A DNA stretch of 64,000 nucleotides from Betaproteobacteria bacterium HGW-Betaproteobacteria-1 (GTDB lineage Bacteria; Pseudomonadota; Gammaproteobacteria; Burkholderiales; Methylophilaceae), in NCBI GenBank assembly GCA_002842435.1, contig PHCX01000003.1, positions 186,001 to 250,000 of the forward strand, written 5' to 3'. Position 1 is the stretch's first letter, and each line of letters starts with the position of its first letter. Below the pieces are notes generated by a model. That model had not been told where the DNA came from and searched no databases. It worked only from the letters and a program-made list of their open reading frames with translations. Positions 1 through 9,723 of the stretch are shown piece after piece. The translations under genes were made by a program, and so were the position numbers.

Positions 1-1
1 A

Positions 2-958
2 TTTTTGCGGGAAAACCACGAAACCGCGCTCTACGTTGCAGCCGCAATGCTTCTGCTGCTGGCGCTGGTCAAGCCACAGATTCAATTGAAGCAGGATGTG
101 CACAATTACCTGTTGCTGGCAGACGTATCACAAAGCATGAACGCCGAAGACGTCAAACTGAACGACAAGGTTGTCAGCCGCATGGCCTATACCCGGCATC
201 TGATGAAGAAAATCGTCGAAACCTCGTCCTGCGGCACCTATATCAGTGTCGGCGTGTTTGCCTCCGATGCTGTGGCCCTGCTCGTCACGCCGCTGGAAGT
301 CTGCGCGAACTATGACGTGATTAATGACTCGATCGATCATCTGGAGTGGCGCATGGCCTGGAAGGGCGATAGCCGTCTTGGCATCGGCGTCAGGGCAGCG
401 GCCAGCATGTTCGATTATCTGAACGTGCCTGCCCAGCTGATGTTCTTTACCGACGGCGATGAAGCCCCGACACTCAATGTCACCATCAAGCAGGATCTGA
501 GCGGCGTCCAGATCGGCCAGAACGTGGTGTTTGTCGGCGTTGGCGGTTCGGAAAACGTACCCGTTCCACGCTATAACTCGAAAAACACCTGGCTCGGGTT
601 CTGGCCGGCCGGTGACAATCACAGCGAAGGTGGCGGCGTGATGTATACCGACACCAGCCAGGATGAACCGGACCCTCCGGTGGCTTCTGCCGAGTTTGAC
701 CGCTATCTGACCAAGCATGATGCTGAATATCTGAGACAACTGGCCAGCGAAATCAACGGGAAATACATAGAAGGTCAGGACAACCCGGAGTTCTATGCCT
801 ATGTGCAAGCGCAAAAACCGGCGGCGAGCTTCGTCACCGCGTATTCCATGCGCTGGATATATCTAAGTCTGGCTGGCATGCTCATCTTGCTGACATTCCT
901 GCCCAATGCACTGCATCGCTGGCAGCAAGGGAGAATGATCTCTGCCGCCTCTGAATAA
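2..958 (+). CDS. VWA-domain membrane protein, MxaL/BatA-like (5' end cut by window)
   Basis: The frame is open to the left edge, so the N-terminus is missing; the first start-like codon is a TTG at 5. What remains is a hydrophobic segment, a von Willebrand A domain with a MIDAS-type DVSQSMNAED motif and a later FTDGDEAP strand, and a C-terminal membrane helix (about residues 285-303) with a short basic tail. This matches membrane-anchored periplasmic VWA proteins of the BatA/MoxC/MxaL kind, which act with MoxR ATPases in metal insertion or assembly. MxaL of the methanol dehydrogenase cluster is the closest resemblance I can suggest, but no other mxa gene is visible here, so no symbol is given. 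The next gene is on the other strand, so this is the last gene of its operon. Confidence 0.75.
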   Translation, partial: FLRENHETALYVAAAMLLLLALVKPQIQLKQDVHNYLLLADVSQSMNAEDVKLNDKVVSRMAYTRHLMKKIVETSSCGTYISVGVFASDAVALLVTPLEVCANYDVINDSIDHLEWRMAWKGDSRLGIGVRAAASMFDYLNVPAQLMFFTDGDEAPTLNVTIKQDLSGVQIGQNVVFVGVGGSENVPVPRYNSKNTWLGFWPAGDNHSEGGGVMYTDTSQDEPDPPVASAEFDRYLTKHDAEYLRQLASEINGKYIEGQDNPEFYAYVQAQKPAASFVTAYSMRWIYLSLAGMLILLTFLPNALHRWQQGRMISAASE

Positions 959-1001
959 CATAGGCAATCACACAGGCATTTTCAGAAAATACCTGCAGCC
1001 G

Positions 1002-2156
1002 TTATTCAGCAATCATCTGCCGATAAAAGGAAATCATGCGCTCGGCCTGGGCGCGTGAAGTCCATTTCTGCTGCACATAGCTTAAAGCCCTGGCACTCAG
1101 TTTCTGCCGCAGCTTCTTGTTCTGCAAAATGCTGTTGACCTTTTCGGCAAAAATCACTTCATCTTCCGGCGCGATCAGCGCGCCCTCGCCTTCAATCAGA
1201 ATCGATTTGGTACCCAGCTCGGCAATCGCCACCACTGGCGTGCCTTGTGCCATGGCTTCGATGATCACCAGGCCTTGCGTCTCCGATTTGGATGAAAAGA
1301 CAAAAACATCGGCCGCCTTGTAACAGGCGTTCAACTCGGTATTGCGATCCAGGTATCCGATAAAGCGGATGTTGTTCTGCAGGTTCAATTCGATTGCCAG
1401 CTGATGCAGACTCTTTTCGGCGGGCCCTTCGCCGGCGACCACCAGCAGCACATCGGGTTGCATCTCACGCAGTTCAGAAGCCATGCGCAGCAGAAAGTCG
1501 ATGTTCTTCTCAAAGGCCACCCGGCCGACATAAAGCGCCATCGGCCTGTCGTGTGGAATCTGATATTTCTCGCGGAATGCTGTACCATCGGCCGCCGCGA
1601 AACTTTGCGCCTGCAGGCCGGTGGGAATCACTTCGGCCTTAACCTTGACACCATATGAACGCAAGACATCGAGCATGGGCTGCGATGGCGCAACGATGGC
1701 ATCGACGCCGTTGCATTGACGCCGCGAGACAAACCTGGCGATGCCGCGCGCGGCTCGTCGGGGCATCCAGGGCAGGTAATGATGCAGATAGTCTTCAAAG
1801 AAGGTGTGATAGGTCTCGACACAGGGCACATCGAGCAGGTGCGCCAGCTTCTGGCCGAGATAATGTGCGGCGAAGGGGGTGTGGATATGTACCAGGTCGT
1901 AGTGTTCGCTTCGCAACTGCATCAACTGGTCCAGCGCCAGACCGTATTTCATCAAGCGATCTTCCGGATCGAAGTAGATTTTGCGAGCGGGAATGCGCCT
2001 GATCCAGGCTTCGTCTTCCGTCGCTACGCCGTAATCCGGCGCCACCAGGTGCACTTCGTGCCCCAGTTCCTGCAACTGATAGACAAAGGTGCGTATGGAA
2101 GTGGAGACGCCATTGACGCGAGGGAAATAGACATCTGAAACAAACAGGATTTTCAA
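1002..2156 (-). CDS. Glycosyltransferase family 4 (glycolipid-type)
   Basis: A 384-residue GT-B enzyme. The N-terminus MKILFVSDVYFPRVNGVSTS is the usual opening of retaining GT4 transferases that act on lipid or mannoside acceptors (diacylglycerol glucosyltransferase and PimB/MgtA-like proteins). The C-terminal half carries the YVGRVAFEKN donor-binding strand and an E-x7-E motif in SKSETQGLVIIEAMA. It probably transfers a hexose from a nucleotide sugar to a membrane lipid on the cytoplasmic face. It lies 93 bp upstream of nothing related on its own strand except dgkA, which is further upstream in transcription; together with dgkA and the PAP2 and phospholipase-like genes it suggests a membrane-lipid role. 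The acceptor cannot be read from sequence. Confidence 0.85.
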   Translation of the reverse strand: MKILFVSDVYFPRVNGVSTSIRTFVYQLQELGHEVHLVAPDYGVATEDEAWIRRIPARKIYFDPEDRLMKYGLALDQLMQLRSEHYDLVHIHTPFAAHYLGQKLAHLLDVPCVETYHTFFEDYLHHYLPWMPRRAARGIARFVSRRQCNGVDAIVAPSQPMLDVLRSYGVKVKAEVIPTGLQAQSFAAADGTAFREKYQIPHDRPMALYVGRVAFEKNIDFLLRMASELREMQPDVLLVVAGEGPAEKSLHQLAIELNLQNNIRFIGYLDRNTELNACYKAADVFVFSSKSETQGLVIIEAMAQGTPVVAIAELGTKSILIEGEGALIAPEDEVIFAEKVNSILQNKKLRQKLSARALSYVQQKWTSRAQAERMISFYRQMIAE

Positions 2157-2249
2157 GCCTTACCTCATGGTTGGTTGCATGGTTTCAGCATGCTAACGCC
2201 GGATTGTGACAGTAAGGTGAATGTCTTCAATCTGTCACGAAAGTCGCCT

Positions 2250-2624
2250 TCACGCCGGACCGAAGATCAACAAGCCCCAGACTACCACCAGATTGACCAG
2301 GCTTAATAGCACCGCCGCACTACCGATATCCTTGGCGCGTTTGGCCAGTTGGTGATTCTCCAGAGATATCCGGTCCACGGTCGCTTCGATTGAGGAATTG
2401 AGCAATTCGACAATCATGACCAGCAACACGCAGGCGATCATCAATGCTGTTTGCATGCCGGTCTTGCCGAGATAGACGGCCAGCGGCAGCAGGATGACAG
2501 CCATCATCACTTCCTGACGGAAGGCATCCTCGTTCTTGAAAGCGGCCTTGAAACCCGCCATTGAGTAGCCAAATGCATTGAGCAGACGACGTAGTCCGGT
2601 TTTGCCTTTATACGGGCTTTCCAT
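2250..2624 (-). CDS. dgkA: Diacylglycerol kinase
   Basis: A 124-residue integral membrane kinase of the small prokaryotic DgkA family, normal in length. The conserved active-site stretch ELLNSSIEATVDRI is present at about residues 73-86, preceded and followed by hydrophobic helices (three in all). It phosphorylates diacylglycerol to phosphatidic acid, recycling the diacylglycerol left by periplasmic glucan or LPS modification. The ATG at 2624 has AGGAAC a few bases upstream, which supports this start. It is transcribed in the same direction as the GT4 gene, with a 93 bp gap. Confidence 0.95.
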   Translation of the reverse strand: MESPYKGKTGLRRLLNAFGYSMAGFKAAFKNEDAFRQEVMMAVILLPLAVYLGKTGMQTALMIACVLLVMIVELLNSSIEATVDRISLENHQLAKRAKDIGSAAVLLSLVNLVVVWGLLIFGPA

Positions 2625-2752
2625 GATGTTCCTGTAAATGTCAGATTAATCAGCGCGCCAGTATAGCAAAGTCGCATCCCGGCATCAGGCTGTCACAATA
2701 AAATCACAAATCTGCAACATCCGGTTCACGTCTGTTGCGCAAAGTGCGCAGC

Positions 2753-3634
2753 ATGACAGTCAGGCTAAGCAGAAAAGCACCCGGCGGCAGATTACCGAAG
2801 CTCTGCTATTGGATGACTCCTTTCATACTCTACAGCACCGATGTCAACGCATGGGGTCTGCTTACCCATCTCTATTTCGCACAATCACTGCTATGGGCCA
2901 TGCCTTTGCTCGACCCTCGGCTGCAACGTGCGATCCGGAGATTCCCCGAACTGGTGATGGCCGGTGCCTGCCTGCCCGACCTGGCTATCGTCTCACCTAC
3001 ATTCCGCCACACGCACCTTTGGGAGAATGCACACCAGCTACTTGCTTCGGCACGAACTGACGAGGAAACCGCCATCGCCATCGGCTACGCCAGCCATCTG
3101 TATGTCGATGTCATCGCGCACAACCACTTTGTGCCGGCCTACGAGGCCATGTGGATCGAACGCGGGCTTGTCACTCATATCGCCGCCGAATGGGCCATGG
3201 ATGCTCATCTATCGCCACTGATGGAGCATACTCCCGGAAAACTGTTGAACACCCATCACGAATCCCTCACGGACTTTGTCGCGCCGCAGTTCCACTGTTC
3301 CGCAACGCGTACCGGCAAGGCATTGAGGAAGCTCGCATTCTGGGATAACTTGCTGCGCAGCGTACACATCCCGGCCATCATCTATCACGGCAGCAGATTC
3401 ATCGATAGCCGCATGGGCAGGCATTTCATCTACTACATTGCCAAGACCCAGGGTGCGATGGCCGATATCGGTAGCGTACTGGAAGGCGAACGCCCGAGCT
3501 GGGAAGCGGAACTGAAGCATCTGTCCGAACAGGAACTGGCAGTATGGCGACGCCAATGCCGCAGACATCTCGACCTGCTGCACCCGGCACCTATCGATTA
3601 TTTCAGTGAAGAAGTACAGACCAGTCGCAGCTGA
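2753..3634 (+). CDS. Zinc-dependent phospholipase C-like protein
   Basis: About 293 residues. AWGLLTHLYFAQSL near the N-terminus, PDLAIVSP, the histidine-rich TFRHTHLWENAH and YASHLYVDVIAHNHFVPAYE fit the zinc-dependent phospholipase C family (PF00882-like), whose histidines and aspartates bind the metal cluster. These proteins are often poorly characterised hydrolases. The region before AWG is basic then weakly hydrophobic, so it could be a short signal segment. Start codons are ambiguous: TTG at 2735, ATG at 2753 (used here) or ATG at 2813, and none has a clear ribosome site. Neighbouring lipid genes (dgkA, PAP2) support a lipid substrate, but that is inference. Confidence 0.7.
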   Translation: MTVRLSRKAPGGRLPKLCYWMTPFILYSTDVNAWGLLTHLYFAQSLLWAMPLLDPRLQRAIRRFPELVMAGACLPDLAIVSPTFRHTHLWENAHQLLASARTDEETAIAIGYASHLYVDVIAHNHFVPAYEAMWIERGLVTHIAAEWAMDAHLSPLMEHTPGKLLNTHHESLTDFVAPQFHCSATRTGKALRKLAFWDNLLRSVHIPAIIYHGSRFIDSRMGRHFIYYIAKTQGAMADIGSVLEGERPSWEAELKHLSEQELAVWRRQCRRHLDLLHPAPIDYFSEEVQTSRS

Positions 3635-3647
3635 ACTGTTGGGTTGG

Positions 3648-3700
3648 TTTGAAATAGAGCAGTTTGAAATAGAACGTTTTGAAATGGGTTGATTTGCGAT
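3648..3700. repeat. Degenerate 15-bp tandem repeat, about 3.5 copies
   Basis: TTTGAAAT recurs at 3648, 3663 and 3678 with a 15-base period, and a partial fourth copy starts at 3693. It lies just after the stop of the phospholipase-like gene. Function unknown; it may reflect slippage. Confidence 0.6.
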
Positions 3701-3720
3701 ACCGACAACCCTGCAGCCAA

Positions 3721-3746
3721 CGGCAAATTCCGGTCAGGATTTGCCG
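3721..3746. terminator. Possible bidirectional hairpin between convergent genes
   Basis: Perfect 8-bp arms (CGGCAAAT / ATTTGCCG) around a 10-base loop, between the convergent phospholipase-like and PAP2 genes. There is no long T-run, so intrinsic termination is only possible. Confidence 0.4.
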
Positions 3747-3770
3747 GATTGAATATCAGTTGATCAAGTA

Positions 3771-4304
3771 TCAGACAGCAAGCGACACCAGTGCAATCAG
3801 CGCACCTATCGCGGCACCGGCCAGCACATCACTCGGATAATGCAGACCCAGCACCACACGCGACAATGCCACCAATACCGTGAACGGCATGATCAGCCAG
3901 AACAGTTGCGGATAATAGGCCAGCATCACCAGGCTGAAAGCGACCGCATGCAGCGTGTGGCCGGAAGGAAAACTGAAGCGATCCAGCGGCCGGCCGGTAA
4001 GCCAGATGTCCTGGTGCACTTCGTAAGGTCGCGGCCGTAAAGTCTTGCCCTTGAGCCATTTGTAGATCGACATGCAGACCAGTCCGACCAGCAACATGTG
4101 CATGACCGGTTGCAGGCCGGCTTCACCCCTGGTCAGCAATATGCCCAGCATGATGCTGTACCAGAACACGCCGTCACCAAGACGGCTTACCAGACGGAAC
4201 AGCAGACGCACCCACAAGTGCTGACTGCTGCGGTTGACGCGTATACAAAGCGAACTGTCGAATTGATTGAAACGGTTAAGATACAAGCGCATTTTGTGCG
4301 ACAT
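3771..4304 (-). CDS. PAP2-family membrane phosphatase
   Basis: A 177-residue membrane protein with the three classical lipid phosphatase motifs: KGKTLRPRP, PSGHT and SRVVLGLHYPSD, separated by hydrophobic helices. It is expected to dephosphorylate a lipid phosphate or pyrophosphate (phosphatidic acid, undecaprenyl pyrophosphate or lipid A type) on the outer face of the inner membrane. The start is fixed at ATG 4304 because AAAGGAGG lies 5-6 bases upstream; the frame stays open 15 codons further but without a better site. It is convergent with the phospholipase C-like gene and near dgkA, consistent with lipid turnover. Exact substrate unknown. Confidence 0.88.
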   Translation of the reverse strand: MSHKMRLYLNRFNQFDSSLCIRVNRSSQHLWVRLLFRLVSRLGDGVFWYSIMLGILLTRGEAGLQPVMHMLLVGLVCMSIYKWLKGKTLRPRPYEVHQDIWLTGRPLDRFSFPSGHTLHAVAFSLVMLAYYPQLFWLIMPFTVLVALSRVVLGLHYPSDVLAGAAIGALIALVSLAV

Positions 4305-4697
4305 TTTGGCCTCCTTTGAGGTGGAGTTCCCGGTAAGGAACTTTTGCAACGTATGAATGGTATTTCATGCGTGCAGAATGTCAGCGCCATATTACAGAAT
4401 GATGAAAAAATTCAGGATTTTGCAATCCACAACAGGAAATCGCAGGAAGCCTCCGGGCTCAGCTCATAAAGTCAAAAAGCCATAAATTCGAACCGTCACA
4501 TGAGATTCTTGATGTGCTGCCGGGATGCATCTATCAATTGATAGATGAACCCACACTGCTCATGGCAGAGACCTTACAGGATACCAATCGCCTGCTGCCC
4601 CCGATTCATCCAGACGATTACGATCGTGTTCTGAGCAAAAGTATTGCCACTGGCAAAGTAGAGTAAGGCTGCTCCGGCAATATCCGTATATTGGCCG
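4305..4697. other. Intergenic stretch with a possible coding remnant
   Basis: No convincing gene. On the plus strand a frame open from 4406 to a TAA at 4664-4666 reads protein-like at its end (PIHPDDYDRVLSKSIATG), but its only ATG is at 4562, giving 34 residues. A second short frame starts at the double ATG 4399/4402 and stops at 4485. Together they could be a decayed gene broken by a frameshift. No ribosome site is visible for either. Confidence 0.25.
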
Positions 4698-6056
4698 CTA
4701 GGCCGCTACCTGCCTGACTACACCTGCGATCTGTTCCGCCAGTTTCTGTACCTGCGCAGCTGACTCGCCTTCCACCATGACACGGATCTTGGGCTCGGTA
4801 CCCGAAGCACGGAGCAACACCCGCCCCTTGCCATCCAGCTCGGTTTCGCCGGCTTTCACTGCATCCTGCAGTTCCTGACTGGCATCGAGATTGATGCGCT
4901 GTTTCACGGTCACATTGATCAGCACCTGCGGATAGAGCACCAACTCGGCCCCCAGTTGGGCCAGTGTCTTGCCGCTGGCAATGACTGCCTGCAATACCTG
5001 CAGCGCTGCAATAATACCGTCGCCGCTGCTATGCTTGTCCAGAGCCAGAATATGACCGGAGTTCTCGCCGCCCAATTGCCAGCCATGCTGGCTGAGCAGT
5101 TCCAGCACATAACGGTCACCGACCTTTGCCCGCGCAAACGGAACATCCGCTCTGGCCAAGGCATGTTCCAGCGCCAGATTGCTCATCAGCGTACCGACCA
5201 CCCCGCCTTCCAGCTTGCCGCGTTGCTTTCTGTGCATGGCGATGATGTAAAGCAGCTGATCGCCATCCAGCAGCTTGCCGCTGTTGTCGACCATCAACAC
5301 GCGGTCGCCATCGCCATCAAACGCGATGCCGAGGTCGGCCTGATGTTCCACCACGGCCTTGCAGATCGCTGCCGTATGGGTAGACCCACAATCGAGATTG
5401 ATATTGAGGCCGTCCGGCTGATTGCCGATGACGACGACCTCTGCCCCCAGTTCATGAAAAACGGAGGGTGCGACATGATAAGTCGCGCCATGTGCGCAAT
5501 CGAGCACGATTTTCACTCCGCGCAAGTCCATCGCATTGGGGAACGAGCCCTTGCAGAACTCAATATAGCGGCCGGCCGCATCATCGATACGCCGGGCCTT
5601 GCCCAACTGTGCGGAAGCCACAACCTGCATGGGTTTATCCAGCTCGGCCTCGATCTCGCGCTCGACCTCGTCCGGCAGCTTGGTGCCTTCGGCCGAAAAG
5701 AACTTGATGCCATTGTCCTCAAAAGGATTATGCGAGGCTGTAATGACGATACCGATCTGCGCACGCAGTGCGCGGGTCAGATAGGCCACGGCCGGGGTCG
5801 GCATCGGGCCGGTCAGCATGACATCGACACCGGCTGCTGCCAGACCGGATTCCAGTGCCGCTTCCAGCATATAACCGGAGATGCGCGTATCCTTGCCGAT
5901 CAGCACGGTAGGCCGCGTACCCTTGTGCTGATGGCTTTCGTGGCTCGCCAGCACCCGTCCTGCGGCATACCCCAGACGCATGACAAAATCCGGAGTGATC
6001 GGCGCTTCGCCTACCCGGCCACGCACACCATCGGTTCCAAAATATCTTCTCGTCAT
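4698..6056 (-). CDS. glmM: Phosphoglucosamine mutase
   Basis: A 452-residue alpha-D-phosphohexomutase that converts glucosamine-6-phosphate to glucosamine-1-phosphate, the step feeding UDP-GlcNAc for peptidoglycan and LPS. It opens with the family signature [13 protein letters not shown]. The phosphoserine loop TASHNP lies at about residues 106-111, the magnesium loop DGDGDR follows near residue 240, and the sugar-binding GGENSGH and C-terminal [14 protein letters not shown] are intact. The ATG at 6056 is preferred to the in-frame TTG at 6068 because homologues begin at MTRR. It ends the conserved rlmE-ftsH-folP-glmM order known from many proteobacteria. Confidence 0.97.
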   Translation of the reverse strand: MTRRYFGTDGVRGRVGEAPITPDFVMRLGYAAGRVLASHESHQHKGTRPTVLIGKDTRISGYMLEAALESGLAAAGVDVMLTGPMPTPAVAYLTRALRAQIGIVITASHNPFEDNGIKFFSAEGTKLPDEVEREIEAELDKPMQVVASAQLGKARRIDDAAGRYIEFCKGSFPNAMDLRGVKIVLDCAHGATYHVAPSVFHELGAEVVVIGNQPDGLNINLDCGSTHTAAICKAVVEHQADLGIAFDGDGDRVLMVDNSGKLLDGDQLLYIIAMHRKQRGKLEGGVVGTLMSNLALEHALARADVPFARAKVGDRYVLELLSQHGWQLGGENSGHILALDKHSSGDGIIAALQVLQAVIASGKTLAQLGAELVLYPQVLINVTVKQRINLDASQELQDAVKAGETELDGKGRVLLRASGTEPKIRVMVEGESAAQVQKLAEQIAGVVRQVAA

Positions 6057-6077
6057 TTTTATATTCAACCCTGATTT

Positions 6078-6923
6078 TTATAATACGGCCGCAACCACTT
6101 TCAACGCATCCACCGTGGCTTTAACGTCATGTACCCGCACAATTCTAGCGCCTTTCATGGTCGATATCACCGAAGCCGCCAGACTGGCATGCAGACGCAC
6201 ATAGACATCGCCGCCGATGATCTGCCCCAACACCGATTTGCGCGACAGGCCAACCAGCAAGGGGCGACCTATCGCCAGCGTCTTGTCCAGCTCTCGCAGC
6301 AGCTGCAGATTGTGTTCCGTCCTCTTGCCGAAACCGAAACCCGGATCGAGTACGATCCGCTCCGCTGCGATCCCTGCATCCTGCGCCGCCAACAGTCGCT
6401 GCATCAGGAAATCATTCACCTCCTGCACCACATCCTCATACTGCGGGTCGGCCTGCATGTTCTGCGGCATGCCCTGCATGTGCATCAAACAAACACCTGC
6501 ACGGCTGGCTGCCACAATCTCCAACGCGCCGGGCTCCTGCAAGGCACGCACATCATTGACGATATCGGCACCAGCGGCAATGGCGGCCCGCATGACCTCG
6601 GGCTTATAGGTGTCTATGGATAGCGGCACGCCGGCAACCCTGGAAAGCTGCTCGATAACCGGCACGACTCTGCCCAACTCATCCTGCAGGCTGACCGGCG
6701 TCGCACCCGGGCGGGTTGATTCCCCCCCGATATCGAGGATATCTGCACCCTCTGCCACCAGCTGTAGGCCATGTTCAACCGCTTTCTCTGTCGTGTCGTA
6801 CTTGCCGCCATCGGAAAACGAATCGGGTGTGACATTGACGATGCCCATCACGCGCGGCTTTGAAAGGTCGAGTTGATACTTGCCGCAGAGGAAAAGGTCG
6901 GATGGTTTCTCAGTTGGTGTCAT
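6078..6923 (-). CDS. folP: Dihydropteroate synthase
   Basis: A TIM-barrel enzyme joining 6-hydroxymethyl-dihydropterin pyrophosphate to p-aminobenzoate in folate synthesis. The signatures MGIVNVTPDSFSDGG and DIGGESTRPGA are present near the N-terminus, then NDVRA, DPGFGFGK and the phosphate-binding GLSRKS, with RVHDV near the end. The ATG at 6923 gives 281 residues, the usual size; the longer frame to 6980 adds 19 residues not typical of the family. It lies 104 bp after ftsH and 21 bp before glmM, so it is probably cotranscribed with both. Confidence 0.96.
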   Translation of the reverse strand: MTPTEKPSDLFLCGKYQLDLSKPRVMGIVNVTPDSFSDGGKYDTTEKAVEHGLQLVAEGADILDIGGESTRPGATPVSLQDELGRVVPVIEQLSRVAGVPLSIDTYKPEVMRAAIAAGADIVNDVRALQEPGALEIVAASRAGVCLMHMQGMPQNMQADPQYEDVVQEVNDFLMQRLLAAQDAGIAAERIVLDPGFGFGKRTEHNLQLLRELDKTLAIGRPLLVGLSRKSVLGQIIGGDVYVRLHASLAASVISTMKGARIVRVHDVKATVDALKVVAAVL

Positions 6924-7027
6924 GGCGTAATTAAGCCACATCCATCTCACAGCGGTCAGTAATGTTGATACTGGTGCCAAAAAAGGATGTGGCTCTGTTA
7001 TTAAGTCTGATTGTTAGGAAATACGGA

Positions 7028-8929
7028 TCAGGTTTTTGCTGTCGGTTGCGGTTCCGGCGGCGCTGGCTCGGCAGTTGGACCAGCCGGCCCACTACTATCG
7101 GGCTTGGGCTTGGTCGTTGTCTGCGTAGGCTTGGGCGCGCGTGGCGGTTTGCCTTCCATGATGTCGTTGATCTGCTCGGCATCAATGGTTTCCCACTCCA
7201 GCAAGGCTGCTGTCATGGCTTCAACCTTGTCGCGATTCTCTTCCAGTAGTTTGCGTGCGAGGTTGTACTGCTCGTCCAGGATACGACGGACTTCAGCATC
7301 AACCTTCTGCTGCGTCGCCTCGGAGACCGTTCTCGACGACATGCGACCGAAGAAGGAATCCTGGTCGTTATCGACATAGACCATAGTACCCATGCTGTCG
7401 GACATACCATAGCGGGTCACCATGTCACGCGCCAGCTTGGTGGCGCGTTCAAAGTCGTTCGAAGCGCCGGTCGACATCTGGTTCATGAAGATCTCTTCAG
7501 CGATACGGCCGCCGAACAGGATGGAGATTTCCTCCAGCATCTTGTCGCGATAGCTGCTGATGCGGTCGAACTCCGGCAATTGCCAGGTCAGGCCGAGTGC
7601 CCAGCCACGCGGCATGATGGTGACCTTGTGCACAGGGTCCGCCTTGGGCAGCAACTTGGCAACGACAGCATGACCGGACTCATGATAGGCCGTATTGCGA
7701 CGCTCTTCCTCGCGCATGACCATGGAGCGACGCTCCGGGCCCATGAATATCTTGTCCTTGGCATCCTCGAAATCCTGCATCTCGACCGTGCGCTTGTTGC
7801 GGTTGGCGGCAATCAGTGCAGCCTCATTGACCAGATTGGCCAGATCGGCACCGGAGAAGCCAGGTGTACCTCGCGCCAGGATGTCGGCCTTGACGTCCGG
7901 ATCGATAGGCACCTTGCGCATGTGTACCAACAGGATCTGTTCACGGCCGCGGATATCCGGCAAGCCGACCATGACCTGGCGGTCGAAACGGCCCGGACGC
8001 AACAGCGCCTTGTCCAGCACGTCGGCGCGGTTGGTCGCAGCGATGACGATGACGCCGGAATTGGCTTCAAAACCATCAAGCTCGACCAGCAACTGGTTCA
8101 GCGTTTGCTCGCGCTCATCGTTACCACCACCCATGCCACCGCCACGATGACGGCCAACAGCATCGATTTCATCGATAAAGATGATGCAGGGTGCACTCTT
8201 CTTTGCCTGCTCAAACATGTCACGGACGCGGGCAGCCCCCACACCGACAAACATTTCAACGAAGTCGGAACCGGAAATGGTAAAGAACGGCACCTTGGCT
8301 TCACCGGCAATGGCTTTTGCCAGCAATGTCTTGCCGGTACCAGGAGGCCCGACCATCAACACGCCACGCGGAATACGGGCACCCAGCTTCTGGAATTTGC
8401 CGGGGTCGCGCAGAAATTCAACCAGTTCAGATACCTGCTCCTTGGATTCATCACAACCGGCGACATCCGCGAATGTGATCTGATTTGCACTCTCATCCAG
8501 TTGACGCGCACGGCTCTTGCCGAATGAGAAGGCACCGCCCTTGCCGCCGCCCTGCATCTGGCGCATGAAAAATATCCAGACGCCAATCAGCAACAACATG
8601 GGGAACCATGAAACGAAGATACTCATGAGCAGGGACTGCTCTTCATCCGGCTTGGCTTCAACAATCACGTTGTGTTTCAGCAAATCGGAGACCAGCCAGG
8701 GGTCGGAAGGCGCATAGGTATTGAACTTGCGGCCATCATTGGTCTCGCCGCGCAATACGCGCCCATCAATCGTAACTTTGGCAATGTGGCCCTGTTTGAC
8801 CTGATCCATGAATTGCGAATAAACCACCTGGCCTTCGGTCGCGCTCTTGACGCCGAACTGATTGAATACAGTCATCAGCACCAGTGCGACGATAAGCCAG
8901 ATGGCAATGTTCTTGACGATATTGTTCAA
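7028..8929 (-). CDS. ftsH: ATP-dependent zinc metalloprotease FtsH
   Basis: A 633-residue membrane AAA+ protease that degrades misfolded membrane proteins and, in enterobacteria, sigma-32 and LpxC. Two membrane helices (about residues 6-24 and 101-122) flank a periplasmic domain. The AAA module has Walker A GPPGTGKT at 194-201, Walker [12 protein letters not shown] and the second region of homology. The zinc site HESGH lies at about 415. The C-terminal 40 residues are a Pro/Thr/Lys-rich disordered tail. It sits downstream of rlmE and upstream of folP. Control of LpxC here would link it to the LPS genes nearby, but that is inference. Confidence 0.98.
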   Translation of the reverse strand: MNNIVKNIAIWLIVALVLMTVFNQFGVKSATEGQVVYSQFMDQVKQGHIAKVTIDGRVLRGETNDGRKFNTYAPSDPWLVSDLLKHNVIVEAKPDEEQSLLMSIFVSWFPMLLLIGVWIFFMRQMQGGGKGGAFSFGKSRARQLDESANQITFADVAGCDESKEQVSELVEFLRDPGKFQKLGARIPRGVLMVGPPGTGKTLLAKAIAGEAKVPFFTISGSDFVEMFVGVGAARVRDMFEQAKKSAPCIIFIDEIDAVGRHRGGGMGGGNDEREQTLNQLLVELDGFEANSGVIVIAATNRADVLDKALLRPGRFDRQVMVGLPDIRGREQILLVHMRKVPIDPDVKADILARGTPGFSGADLANLVNEAALIAANRNKRTVEMQDFEDAKDKIFMGPERRSMVMREEERRNTAYHESGHAVVAKLLPKADPVHKVTIMPRGWALGLTWQLPEFDRISSYRDKMLEEISILFGGRIAEEIFMNQMSTGASNDFERATKLARDMVTRYGMSDSMGTMVYVDNDQDSFFGRMSSRTVSEATQQKVDAEVRRILDEQYNLARKLLEENRDKVEAMTAALLEWETIDAEQINDIMEGKPPRAPKPTQTTTKPKPDSSGPAGPTAEPAPPEPQPTAKT

Positions 8930-9021
8930 AATCCCGTTCCTTAATTTATTGGGAGTTTACTGCTTAAATTCTAAACCTATTCCTGCGGAAAATCTTGCGT
9001 AACATTCATGCATGGATGCAG

Positions 9022-9651
9022 TCACGAAAGGTTCTTACGCCTTCCGGACCCCAACAGATAGACTTCGCTGCTACGATCTCTCGATGCCTTTGGTTTTCTG
9101 GTAGCCACTTTGTCAAAACCCTGCCGCATATTGCGGACGATCTCCTCGAAGCCGCTACCGTTGAAAACTTTGACCAGAAACTGGCCGCCGGGTTTCAACC
9201 ATTTGTAACTGAAATCCAGTGCCAGCTCGGTCAGGTACATGGCATTCGCTTGGTCGACGTCACTGATACCACTTATATTGGGGGCCATATCGGCAATTAC
9301 AAGGTCTACCGGCATGCCATTTAACGCAGCCTCCAGCTGGTCGAGTACCAGCTGTTCACGAAAATCGCCCTGAATGAATTGCACGCCAGCAACCGGCTGC
9401 ATCTCCAGCAAGTCCAAGGCGATTACCTTGCCCTGACCCTTGAGTCTTTGCACCGCCACCTGCGACCAGCTTCCGGGTGCCGACCCCAAATCGACGATGG
9501 TCATCCCCGGCTTGATCAGATGATCCTTGTCATCGATCTCAATCAACTTGTAGGCTGCACGCGCACGATAACCATCACGCTGGGCACGTTTGACGTACTC
9601 GTCGTTAACATGTTCCTGCATCCAGCCTTTACTGGTTTTGGATCTCTTCAT
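9022..9651 (-). CDS. rlmE: 23S rRNA 2'-O-methyltransferase (U2552)
   Basis: A 209-residue RrmJ/FtsJ-family SAM methyltransferase that modifies U2552 of the 23S A-loop late in 50S assembly. It has the basic N-terminal segment with [12 protein letters not shown], the SAM-binding [14 protein letters not shown], and [11 protein letters not shown] and [10 protein letters not shown], which carry the K-D-K-E catalytic residues. It heads the ftsH operon and is divergent from yhbY, as in many proteobacteria. The heat-shock link known in E. coli cannot be judged here, as no clear sigma-32 promoter is visible upstream. Confidence 0.97.
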   Translation of the reverse strand: MKRSKTSKGWMQEHVNDEYVKRAQRDGYRARAAYKLIEIDDKDHLIKPGMTIVDLGSAPGSWSQVAVQRLKGQGKVIALDLLEMQPVAGVQFIQGDFREQLVLDQLEAALNGMPVDLVIADMAPNISGISDVDQANAMYLTELALDFSYKWLKPGGQFLVKVFNGSGFEEIVRNMRQGFDKVATRKPKASRDRSSEVYLLGSGRRKNLS

Positions 9652-9723
9652 AACTGGAACTTTTCATGAGCGAGTGGGCATGTGGTAGAATGCGGGCCTT
9701 TTTGAATCAACGAGATACAAGCC

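Noticed and set aside
4956-6074. 372-codon plus-strand frame opposite glmM
   Set aside because: Fully antisense to glmM and has no recognisable motif.
7580-8527. 315-codon plus-strand frame opposite ftsH
   Set aside because: Antisense shadow of an intact FtsH AAA domain; no start site or motif.
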